Shown: positions 5,549 to 11,979 of the stretch, one piece after another
How the letters are laid out: every line of letters starts with the position of its first letter
Position numbering within the stretch: the stretch's first letter is position 1
Source: Clostridia bacterium
GTDB taxonomy: Bacteria > Bacillota_A > Clostridia > Oscillospirales > Acutalibacteraceae
Reading direction: 5' to 3'
Length of the DNA: 11,979 nt
Assembly (NCBI GenBank): GCA_017503305.1
Contig: JAFVTJ010000036.1
Span: forward strand, 1 to 11,979
Program-made: the position numbers and the translations under genes
The notes under the pieces: generated by a model
What the model was told of the DNA's origin: nothing
What the model saw: the letters and a program-made list of their open reading frames with translations, nothing else
The model's database searches: none

Positions 5549-6847
5549 ATGAAATCAATTTGGTGTGACCTTAATTTTCCAACTTTTAAAAGCCTTTCGG
5601 GTGATATTTCGACCGACGTGTTGATAATCGGCGGCGGCATATCGGGACTGTTGACAGCCTATTTTTTGGATAGAGCAGGGGTGGATTATCTACTCGTAGA
5701 AAAGAATAAAATTTGCAGCGGCGTTACGGCTAACACCACTGCTAAAATAACGGTGGGGCAGGGGTTTAATTACCACAAAATACTCTCTTTACGAGGTAAG
5801 GAAACAGCGCAAGCGTATTACCACGCTAACAAACGCGCAGTTAAGGAATATTTTTCGCTGTGTAAAAATATTGACTGCGATTTTGAAGTAAAAGACAATT
5901 TTGTTTATTCGTTTGAAAAACATAAAATTGAAAAAGAGTTAGAAGCGCTTGAAAAAATAGGCTGCAAGGCGGAATATTGCGACAAGCTTAATTTGCCTTT
6001 TGAAACGGCGGGAGCGGTTAAAACAAAGGGCCAAGCGCAGTTTCATCCGCTAAAATTTTTGGCGAAAATAAGCGAAAATTTAAATATTTGTGAGCAGACA
6101 AAGGTGCGCGAAATGGTGGGCAATACCGCCATTACCGAAAAGGGAAAAATCAAGGCAAAGCGAGTGGTGGTGGCGACCCATTTTCCCTTTATAAACAAGC
6201 ACGGAAAATATTTTTTAAAGCTTTATCAGCACCGTTCCTACGTTTTGGCGTTAAGGGGTGCGGCCAACTTAAATGGAATGTATGTTGACGAGGATAACAA
6301 GGGCTTGTCTTTTCGCAATTTCGGCGATTTGCTTTTGCTCGGCGGCGGGGGACACAGAACCGGTAAAAATGGTGGCGGCTATTCGGAACTGCGCCAAAAA
6401 GCACGGCTTTATTACCCAAATGCTAAAGAAATTGCCGCCTGGGCTACGCAAGACTGTATTAGCCTTGATAAAATGCCCTACATTGGTAAATATAGCAGTG
6501 GCGCGGGCGAGGTGTACGTGGCAAGCGGTTTTAACAAATGGGGTATGACAGGGGCCATGTGCTCGGCACAAATGCTTGCCGATATGCTAACTGGCAAAAG
6601 GAACGAATTTGAAGAAGTCTTCAATCCTGAGCGCGGCATTTTAACCCCACAGTTGATCTGCAACGGGTTTGAATCGGTTGTAAACCTTTTAACACCGACA
6701 ACGCCCCGTTGTCCCCACTTGGGGTGCGCGCTAAAATGGAACCCACAAGAGCGCAGCTGGGATTGCTCTTGCCACGGCTCGCGGTTTGATAGCAATGGCG
6801 AATTGTTAAACGGCCCCGCAACAGACGGGATAGAAAATATTCATTAA
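5549..6847 (+). CDS. FAD-dependent oxidoreductase with C-terminal Rieske domain
   Basis: A 432-residue two-domain protein without signal or membrane segment. The N-terminal DAO-type flavin domain has the dinucleotide fold GGGISGLLTAY (28-38) after VLIIG, an acidic end of strand two (VEKNKI, 50-55) and the TANTTAKIT segment typical of this subgroup. The C-terminal Rieske domain carries all four [2Fe-2S] ligands, Cys388 and His390 (CPHLGC) and Cys406 and His409 (CSCHGS), plus Cys393 and Cys408 for the classical Rieske disulfide. The chain ends only 23 residues after His409, shorter than most Rieske domains, so the last strands may be missing. The family is known as a glycine-oxidase/DadA-like flavoprotein with a Rieske electron acceptor; its substrate is not established. 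ATG 5549 gives the expected family N-terminus. Confidence 0.88.
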   Translation: MKSIWCDLNFPTFKSLSGDISTDVLIIGGGISGLLTAYFLDRAGVDYLLVEKNKICSGVTANTTAKITVGQGFNYHKILSLRGKETAQAYYHANKRAVKEYFSLCKNIDCDFEVKDNFVYSFEKHKIEKELEALEKIGCKAEYCDKLNLPFETAGAVKTKGQAQFHPLKFLAKISENLNICEQTKVREMVGNTAITEKGKIKAKRVVVATHFPFINKHGKYFLKLYQHRSYVLALRGAANLNGMYVDEDNKGLSFRNFGDLLLLGGGGHRTGKNGGGYSELRQKARLYYPNAKEIAAWATQDCISLDKMPYIGKYSSGAGEVYVASGFNKWGMTGAMCSAQMLADMLTGKRNEFEEVFNPERGILTPQLICNGFESVVNLLTPTTPRCPHLGCALKWNPQERSWDCSCHGSRFDSNGELLNGPATDGIENIH

Positions 6848-6892
6848 AGGCTAAACGGATGGTAAAAAAGCCGTCCGTTTAGCCTTTATATA
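6846..6892 (+). terminator. Terminator after the oxidoreductase gene
   Basis: A 17-bp stem with one G-U pair (6846-6862 with 6871-6887) overlaps the stop codon and closes on an 8-base loop. The tail after the paired TTT is ATATATT, so it is not strongly T-rich, but the stem is long and stable. Confidence 0.8.
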
Positions 6893-6903
6893 TTAAAAAA
6901 CAC

Positions 6904-6933
6904 TTGACAAAACATAGGGTTTCGTGGGATAAT
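6904..6933 (+). promoter_or_regulatory. Promoter of the rsmD-coaD operon
   Basis: TTGACA (6904-6909), an 18-bp spacer and GATAAT (6928-6933), with an extended -10 TG at 6925-6926. This is the strongest promoter in the window and gives a leader of about 55 bases before ATG 6996. Confidence 0.82.
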
Positions 6934-6995
6934 AATAACATATTATGGGCAGTTTGTATGCTTTGTTAAAAACTTTTTATTTTTGGTGATTTTAA

Positions 6996-7541
6996 ATGCG
7001 CGTAATTACCGGCATTGCCCGTGGTAAAATTTTAAAAACTTTGGATGGCAACGACGTTCGTCCCACTTCGCAAAAGGTGAAGGAAGGGGTGTTTAGTGCG
7101 CTTCAGTTTGATATTGAAGGCCGCCGTGTGCTTGATTTATTTGCGGGTTCGGGCCAGCTTGGTATTGAGGCTTTGAGTCGCGGCGCTAAAAGTGCCACCT
7201 TTGTGGATAGCAGTAACGCTTCTATAAAGATTATAAAGCAAAATATTGAGTCTACGGGACTTGGCGATAACGCAAAGGTTTATATGGCGGATTATCAAAC
7301 CTTTACGGCTTCCTGCCGCGATACCTTTGATATCGTTTTTTTAGACCCGCCGTATTTAAAGGGGCTTTTGCTTCCTGCGTTAAAAGCGGTTTTGCCGCTT
7401 ATGAGCGACTACGGCATAATCGTTTGCGAATATCCGCCCGAGGTTGAAATCCCCCAAGAAATAGCAGGCTTTGTGGTTGCGAAAACCTACCGCTATGGTA
7501 AAATTAACGTTTCAGTTTATAGAAAAGGGGCAATGGATTAA
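6996..7541 (+). CDS. rsmD: 16S rRNA (guanine966-N2)-methyltransferase RsmD
   Basis: A 181-residue Rossmann-fold methyltransferase that uses S-adenosylmethionine to methylate G966 of 16S rRNA during 30S assembly. The N-terminus MRVITGIARGKIL and RPTSQKVKEGVFSAL (22-36) are the RsmD signature. Motif I DLFAGSGQLGIEAL is at 47-60, the acidic ribose-binding residue at Asp71, and the catalytic DPPY at 117-120. The C-terminal YRYGKINVSVY strand is typical. Length matches the family. GGTGAT at 6985-6990 serves ATG 6996. The stop codon abuts the coaD start, so translation is probably coupled. Confidence 0.95.
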   Translation: MRVITGIARGKILKTLDGNDVRPTSQKVKEGVFSALQFDIEGRRVLDLFAGSGQLGIEALSRGAKSATFVDSSNASIKIIKQNIESTGLGDNAKVYMADYQTFTASCRDTFDIVFLDPPYLKGLLLPALKAVLPLMSDYGIIVCEYPPEVEIPQEIAGFVVAKTYRYGKINVSVYRKGAMD

Positions 7542-8033
7542 ATGAAAAACAGTATTGCAATTTGTCCCGGTAGCTTTGACCCTGTAACCTACGGCCACCT
7601 TGATATAATTTGCCGTGCCGCAAATATGTTTGACAAGGTTTTGGTTGTGGTTGCAAGTAATAAAAGTAAAACCAATTGCTTTACCCCACAAGAAAGGGTT
7701 GCAATGATTAAAAAATGCATTCCCGATTTAGATAACGTGGAGGTTGAATTCTTTGACGGCTTGTTGGCTGATTACGCCGCCGAAAAGGGTGCTGCCGCAA
7801 TTATTAAAGGACTTCGTGCCATGTCGGACTTTGAGTATGAGTTCCAAATGGCATTAACAAATAAGAAGTTAAATCCTAAGGTTGAAACCTTGTTTTTAAC
7901 AACTTCGGCGCAAAATATGTACTTAAGCTCAAGCATGGTTAAGCAAATCGCTTCCATGGGCGGCGATATTACCGATTTTGTGCCACCGGTTATAAAGCAA
8001 GACATTATTGACCGCATAGGAACAAATAAATAA
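7542..8033 (+). CDS. coaD: Phosphopantetheine adenylyltransferase CoaD
   Basis: A 163-residue nucleotidyltransferase that joins 4'-phosphopantetheine and ATP to make dephospho-CoA, the fourth step of coenzyme A synthesis. It has the family's PGSFDPVTYGH (9-19, containing the T-x-G-H active-site motif), KGLR (89-92) and YLSSSMVK (127-134) motifs, and the full family length. The start is directly adjacent to the rsmD stop. Its ribosome-binding site AAAAGGGG (7523-7530) lies inside the rsmD coding end. rsmD-coaD pairing is common in Firmicutes and supports both calls. Confidence 0.97.
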   Translation: MKNSIAICPGSFDPVTYGHLDIICRAANMFDKVLVVVASNKSKTNCFTPQERVAMIKKCIPDLDNVEVEFFDGLLADYAAEKGAAAIIKGLRAMSDFEYEFQMALTNKKLNPKVETLFLTTSAQNMYLSSSMVKQIASMGGDITDFVPPVIKQDIIDRIGTNK

Positions 8034-8063
8034 TGCCCGAAAGGGTTTATGGAGGAAATAAAA

Positions 8064-8522
8064 ATGACACTTGACGAATTATTAGAGCAGTTTGACGAAG
8101 CGCTTGATAGCGGTATTAAAATTCCCGGCAGAAAAACCGTTGTTGACATTGAAAAATTAAGAGCAGTTGTAGACGAAATACGTCTTAACATCCCTGCTGA
8201 AATTAAGCAAGCAAAGGGTATTGTTGCTGACCGTGCAGACATTATTACAAATGCTAAGCGCGAAGCAGATGCTATTATCCGCAATGCCGAAGAAAAGGCA
8301 AAAGCAATGGTAGCACAGGAAGAAATTGTTAAGCTTTCACAAGCAAAGGCAGCTGAAATTATTGCCGCAGCTCAAGGCAAGAGCCGCGAAATGCGCAAAG
8401 CCGCACAAGACTTTGTGGATGATATTATGCGCCGTGCAGACGAAGGTCTTACCGCAAACTTAGGTGAAGTTCGCAAGACTCGCGCTGCATTAAAGCAACA
8501 AATTCCTTCTTCCTCTAAATAA
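8064..8522 (+). CDS. Conserved coiled-coil protein of the rsmD-coaD operon
   Basis: A 152-residue protein. I start it at ATG 8064 because GGAGG (8051-8055) lies 8 bases upstream; the alternative ATG at 8049 overlaps that site. Residues 1-45 include a short acidic helix and IPGRKTVVDIEKLRAVVDEIR. From about 46 to 147 it is a long Ala/Lys/Glu/Arg-rich helix (AKREADAIIRNAEEKAKAM, then RKAAQDFVDDIMRRADEGL) predicted to form a coiled coil, like the b subunit of ATP synthase or the tail of DivIVA. There is no signal or membrane segment. The function is unknown; similar proteins are often autolabelled ATPase or ATP synthase subunit without ATP motifs, and I see none here. It follows coaD by 30 bases, so belongs to the same transcript. 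It could be a cytoskeletal or division-linked scaffold. Confidence 0.8.
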   Translation: MTLDELLEQFDEALDSGIKIPGRKTVVDIEKLRAVVDEIRLNIPAEIKQAKGIVADRADIITNAKREADAIIRNAEEKAKAMVAQEEIVKLSQAKAAEIIAAAQGKSREMRKAAQDFVDDIMRRADEGLTANLGEVRKTRAALKQQIPSSSK

Positions 8523-8548
8523 TTTTTAAAACTTAATAAAAATGCATT

Positions 8549-8773
8549 GACGGAGACTGCGGTTTTTTAAAAAAACCTTTTTAGCGAGCAAGGGACGGTG
8601 TAAGCCTTGCAAGGCGGTAAAAATCGGTATCACTCCTGAGCAGAGGGCTGAAATCTGAGTAAGCTTTTCCGTTTGTTTCACGTTACAGAAACCGCAAATG
8701 TTAGTTTGACGTAATAGGTGGTTTAAAAGCAAGTTGCGCCTTGTCCTATTATGGATAAGGCGCATTTTATCTT
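8549..8773 (+). promoter_or_regulatory. T-box riboswitch (tRNA-Ile) controlling ileS
   Basis: Stem I can be drawn in full. The basal helix is 8552-8555 with 8633-8636. The specifier loop contains ATC (8629-8631, isoleucine) followed by A. A helix 8560-8567 pairs with 8619-8626, and ACC (8575-8577) with GGT (8616-8618). The distal hairpin 8588-8593 with 8605-8610 encloses GGTGTAAG. Downstream CGTTACAG (8681-8688) is a typical conserved element. The antiterminator pairs AATAGG (8713-8718) with CCTATT (8745-8750) and GCAAG (8729-8733) with CTTGT (8740-8744), bulging TGGT (8719-8722), which complements the ACCA end of tRNA-Ile. Uncharged tRNA-Ile would stabilise it and raise ileS expression. I see no convincing promoter just upstream, so read-through from the coaD operon is possible. 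Confidence 0.92.
8736..8773 (+). terminator. T-box regulated terminator of ileS
   Basis: An 11-bp stem with one G-U pair (8736-8746 with 8753-8763), loop TATTAT, tail ATTTTATCTT. Its 5' arm overlaps the 3' strand of the antiterminator, so the two are mutually exclusive. The T run is short for a T-box terminator. Confidence 0.8.
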
Positions 8774-8788
8774 GAAAGGAGTATTGGA

Positions 8789-11700
8789 ATGTATAACAAC
8801 ATTTCACCCAATCTCAACTTTGTTGAAGAAGAAAAGAAGATCAAACAATTTTGGGATGACAACAAAATTTTTGAAAAAAGTATAACAATGCGTGAAGACG
8901 GCGAGCCTTACGTTTTCTATGACGGTCCTCCGACCGCTAACGGCAAACCCCACATTGGTCACGTGCTCACTCGTGTTATTAAGGATATGATTCCCCGCTA
9001 CCGCACAATGAAGGGCTGTATGGTGCCCCGTAAGGCCGGTTGGGATACCCACGGTTTGCCCGTTGAACTCGAAGTTGAAAAGCTTTTAGGTCTTGACGGT
9101 AAGGAGCAAATCGAAGAATACGGTTTAGACCCCTTTATAAGTCACTGTAAGGAAAGCGTTTGGAAGTACAAGGGTATGTGGGAAGATTTCTCAAAAACTG
9201 TTGGCTTCTGGGCTGATATGGATGCCCCTTACGTTACTTATCATAACGATTTTATCGAATCTGAATGGTGGGCATTAAAGAAGATTTTTGAAAAGGGCCT
9301 TTTGTATAAGGGCTTTAAAATCGTGCCCTATTGCCCCCGTTGCGGAACTCCGCTTTCTTCACACGAAGTAGCGCAAGGCTATAAAAACGTTAAGGAACGT
9401 TCAGCAGTAGTTCGTTTTAAGGTTGTAGGCGAAGATGCTTTCTTCTTGGCTTGGACCACAACTCCGTGGACACTCCCTTCAAACGTTGCGCTTTGCGTAA
9501 ACCCCGACGACACCTACTGCAAGGTTAAGGCGGCTGACGGCTACACCTACTATATGGCGAAAGAGCTTTTAGACAAGGTTCTTGGCAAACTTGCTACCGA
9601 AGAAGCCCCCGCATACGAAATTTTAGAAGAATATAAGGGTCAAGACCTCGAATACAAGGAATACGAACCGTTGTTCGACTTCCAAAAGCCCGTTTGCGAA
9701 AAGCAACGCAAAAAGGCTCACTTTATCACTTGTGACTCTTACGTTACAATGAGCGACGGTACCGGTATCGTTCATATTGCGCCCGCATTCGGTGAAGATG
9801 ACTCTAAGGTTGGCAGAAAGTACGATTTACCCTTCGTTCAGTTTGTAAACGGCAAGGGCGAAATGACCGAAGAAACACCCTACGCCGGCAAGTTTGTTAA
9901 GGATGCCGACAAGGACGTGCTTGTTGACCTTGAAAAAGCAGGTCTTTTATTCGATGCTCCCAAGTTTGAGCACGACTATCCTTTCTGCTGGCGTTGTGAC
10001 ACACCCCTTATTTACTACGCTCGCGAATCTTGGTTTATCAAGATGACCGACGTTAAGGAAGACCTTATCCGCAACAACAACACTATCAACTGGATTCCCG
10101 AAAGCATTGGTAAGGGTCGTTTTGGCGATTGGCTACAAAACGTTCAGGACTGGGGTATCTCCCGTAACAGATATTGGGGTACACCGCTTAATATCTGGAC
10201 CTGTGAATGTGGTCACCACCACGCTATAGGCAGTATTGAAGAATTAAAGTCAATGTCCGATAACTGCCCCGACGATATCGAGCTTCACCGCCCATATATT
10301 GATGCGGTTACCATTAAGTGTCCCGAATGCGGTAAGCAAATGCACCGTGTTCCCGAAGTTATTGACTGTTGGTTTGACTCGGGTGCAATGCCCTTCGCAC
10401 AGCACCACTATCCCTTCGAAAATAAGGACTTGTTTGAAGCACAATTCCCCGCTGACTTCATTTCCGAAGCGGTTGACCAAACTCGTGGTTGGTTCTATTC
10501 ACTTCTTGCAATTTCAACCCTTATTTTCAATAAAGCGCCTTACAAGAACGTTATCGTTTTAGGTCACGTTCAGGACGAAAACGGTCAAAAAATGAGTAAA
10601 TCCAAGGGCAATGCGGTTGACCCGTTCGACGCACTCGAAAGCTACGGCGCTGACGCTATTCGTTGGTATTTCTATACTAACTCGGCTCCTTGGCTTCCCA
10701 ACCGTTTCCACGGCAAAGCCGTTGTAGAGGGTCAACGCAAGTTTATGGGTACTCTTTGGAATACCTACGCTTTCTACGTGCTTTATGCTAATATTGATAA
10801 GTTTGACCCCACAAAGTATAACATAGGCGATTACGAATTAACCGTTATGGATAAGTGGTTGTTATCCAAACTTAATTCAATGGTTAAGACTGTTGACTAT
10901 AATTTGGCTAACTACCGCATCCCCGAAGCCGCTCGTGCATTGCAGGAATTTGTGGACGAAATGAGTAATTGGTACGTTCGCCGCGGCCGTGAGCGTTACT
11001 GGGTACAGGGTATGACCGACGATAAGATTGCGGCTTACCTCACCCTTTACACAGCGCTTGTTACCACCGCTAAAACTGCCGCTCCCATGATTCCGTTTAT
11101 GGCGGAAAATATTTATCAAAACCTTGTTAGAAATATTGACAAAACCGCTCCCGAGAGTATTCACCTTTGCAATTTCCCCGTTGTAGACGAAAGTCTTATC
11201 GACGAAAATCTCGAAAATCAGATGAAAAAGGTGCTCGAAATTGTAGTTCTTGGCCGTGCGGCTCGTAACGGCTCTTCACGCAAAAACCGTCAACCCCTTA
11301 ACACTATGTACGTTAAGTTGGACGGTGGTGTTGAAGACAGCTTTGTTGATATTATCAAGGATGAGCTTAACATTAAAAACGTTGACTTTACAGGCGAGGT
11401 TGACAATTTCGTTACTTACACCTTTAAGCCCCAGCTTAAGACCTTAGGTCCGAAATTTGGTAAGCAACTCGGTGAAATTCGTACCGCTTTAGCCGAAATC
11501 GACGGCAACGCCGCTAAGAAGCAGCTTGACGAAACCGGAAAGTTGACTCTCGTCATTTCAATCGGTGATATTGAGCTTGCACCCGAAGATTTACTTATTG
11601 ATGCGGCTCAAAAGGAAGGCTTCTTCACACTTAGCGACAATGGTATTACCGTAGCGCTTGACACAGTTTTAACTGAAGAGCTTATCGTTGAAGGCTTTGT

Positions 11701-11938
11701 GCGTGAGCTTGTAAGCAAGATTCAAACAATGCGTAAGGAAGCCGATTTTAACGTAACCGACCATATTGAAATTACTGTTACAGGTAGCGGAAAGGTTTGC
11801 GAAATCGCGCTTGCTAAGACCGCTGATATCGTAGGCGACACCTTGGCTGACTCCTTGACCGTTGCTGAGCCTCAAGGCTTCGTTAAGGAATGGGATATCA
11901 ACGACCAAAAGGTTACAATCGGTGTTAAAAAAGTTTAA
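8789..11938 (+). CDS. ileS: Isoleucyl-tRNA synthetase, type 2 (IleS2)
   Basis: A 1049-residue class I synthetase that charges tRNA-Ile with isoleucine and edits valine. HIGH is at 55-58 and KMSKS at 601-605; GWDTHGLPVELEVEK follows HIGH as in the eukaryote-like type 2 group. Cysteine pairs 182/185 (CPRC) with 400/403 (CWRC), and 472/474 (CEC) with 511/514 (CPEC), match the positions of the two zinc sites known in Thermus-type enzymes. The editing domain lies between about 190 and 400, the anticodon-binding domain from about 690, and a long C-terminal extension follows. Type 2 enzymes are generally much less sensitive to mupirocin than type 1. AAAGGAG (8775-8781) lies 7 bases before ATG 8789. 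The gene is governed by the upstream T-box. Many codons end in C or G, more than in the surface genes, suggesting high expression. Confidence 0.97.
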   Translation: MYNNISPNLNFVEEEKKIKQFWDDNKIFEKSITMREDGEPYVFYDGPPTANGKPHIGHVLTRVIKDMIPRYRTMKGCMVPRKAGWDTHGLPVELEVEKLLGLDGKEQIEEYGLDPFISHCKESVWKYKGMWEDFSKTVGFWADMDAPYVTYHNDFIESEWWALKKIFEKGLLYKGFKIVPYCPRCGTPLSSHEVAQGYKNVKERSAVVRFKVVGEDAFFLAWTTTPWTLPSNVALCVNPDDTYCKVKAADGYTYYMAKELLDKVLGKLATEEAPAYEILEEYKGQDLEYKEYEPLFDFQKPVCEKQRKKAHFITCDSYVTMSDGTGIVHIAPAFGEDDSKVGRKYDLPFVQFVNGKGEMTEETPYAGKFVKDADKDVLVDLEKAGLLFDAPKFEHDYPFCWRCDTPLIYYARESWFIKMTDVKEDLIRNNNTINWIPESIGKGRFGDWLQNVQDWGISRNRYWGTPLNIWTCECGHHHAIGSIEELKSMSDNCPDDIELHRPYIDAVTIKCPECGKQMHRVPEVIDCWFDSGAMPFAQHHYPFENKDLFEAQFPADFISEAVDQTRGWFYSLLAISTLIFNKAPYKNVIVLGHVQDENGQKMSKSKGNAVDPFDALESYGADAIRWYFYTNSAPWLPNRFHGKAVVEGQRKFMGTLWNTYAFYVLYANIDKFDPTKYNIGDYELTVMDKWLLSKLNSMVKTVDYNLANYRIPEAARALQEFVDEMSNWYVRRGRERYWVQGMTDDKIAAYLTLYTALVTTAKTAAPMIPFMAENIYQNLVRNIDKTAPESIHLCNFPVVDESLIDENLENQMKKVLEIVVLGRAARNGSSRKNRQPLNTMYVKLDGGVEDSFVDIIKDELNIKNVDFTGEVDNFVTYTFKPQLKTLGPKFGKQLGEIRTALAEIDGNAAKKQLDETGKLTLVISIGDIELAPEDLLIDAAQKEGFFTLSDNGITVALDTVLTEELIVEGFVRELVSKIQTMRKEADFNVTDHIEITVTGSGKVCEIALAKTADIVGDTLADSLTVAEPQGFVKEWDINDQKVTIGVKKV

Positions 11939-11962
11939 TTTTTAACAAAGGTAGGTGCTTAT

Positions 11963-11979
11963 ATGAAAATTTACGAATC
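11963..11979 (+). CDS. Start of a further gene (3' partial)
   Basis: ATG at 11963 follows AAAGGTAGGTG with good spacing and begins MKIYE before the window ends. It lies 24 bases after the ileS stop with no terminator between, so it may be co-transcribed with ileS. The product cannot be identified from five residues. Confidence 0.55.

Noticed and set aside
8049..8063. ATG at 8049 as start of the coiled-coil gene
   Set aside because: It overlaps the GGAGG ribosome-binding site that serves ATG 8064.
8561..8577. GG-T6-A7-CC near-palindrome as a stand-alone terminator
   Set aside because: Its two halves are better used in T-box stem I: the T run pairs with 8619-8623 and ACC with GGT 8616-8618.
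8526..8807. 93-residue minus-strand frame over the ileS leader
   Set aside because: It is antisense to a structured T-box RNA and has no ribosome-binding site or recognisable protein sequence.

Overview
The window looks like chromosome from an uncultured Clostridia-type Firmicute, probably an Oscillospiraceae/Ruminococcaceae relative. The signs are strong AAAGGAG ribosome-binding sites, an ileS T-box leader, a type-2 isoleucyl-tRNA synthetase, the rsmD-coaD pair, and lipoprotein and membrane-anchored surface enzymes. The taxonomic assignment is an inference from gene content and style only. I see no insertion sequence, phage gene, CRISPR array, tRNA or rRNA.

Layout. Positions 1-146 hold the 3' end of a gene whose product has short Gly/Asp-rich, surface-repeat-like sequence, followed by a hairpin terminator. 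Positions 237-2812 carry a two-gene unit: a polysaccharide flippase and a membrane-anchored atypical tyrosine/lipid phosphatase whose catalytic domain should face outside. A strong bidirectional terminator separates these from a convergent lipoprotein esterase (2858-4195, minus strand), which has its own consensus promoter at 4217-4245. A divergent gene at 4305-4739 encodes a small ferritin-like helical-bundle protein. It is followed by a short copy of the gene end and terminator seen at the left edge. Then come a HAD phosphatase (4898-5497, own extended -10 promoter) and a FAD oxidoreductase fused to a Rieske domain (5549-6847).

From 6904 onward the content is housekeeping. A strong promoter drives rsmD, coaD and a conserved coiled-coil protein (6996-8522). 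Next is a well-formed tRNA-Ile T-box leader (about 8549-8773) controlling ileS (8789-11938). The window ends in the first codons of another gene (11963 on).

How the genes fit together. The left half resembles an accessory cell-surface neighbourhood (lipid-linked sugar export, an extracytoplasmic phosphatase and an extracytoplasmic esterase). The right half is a translation and coenzyme-A core operon followed by an aminoacyl-tRNA-regulated synthetase gene. The points most worth a second look are: two genes whose Shine-Dalgarno lies in the 3' arm of a terminator-like hairpin directly before the start codon; a repeated gene-end/terminator module bracketing the 4.6-kb accessory block; and an esterase lipoprotein whose C-terminal domain resembles the SecD P1 head. 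I did not find a clearly new multi-gene system.
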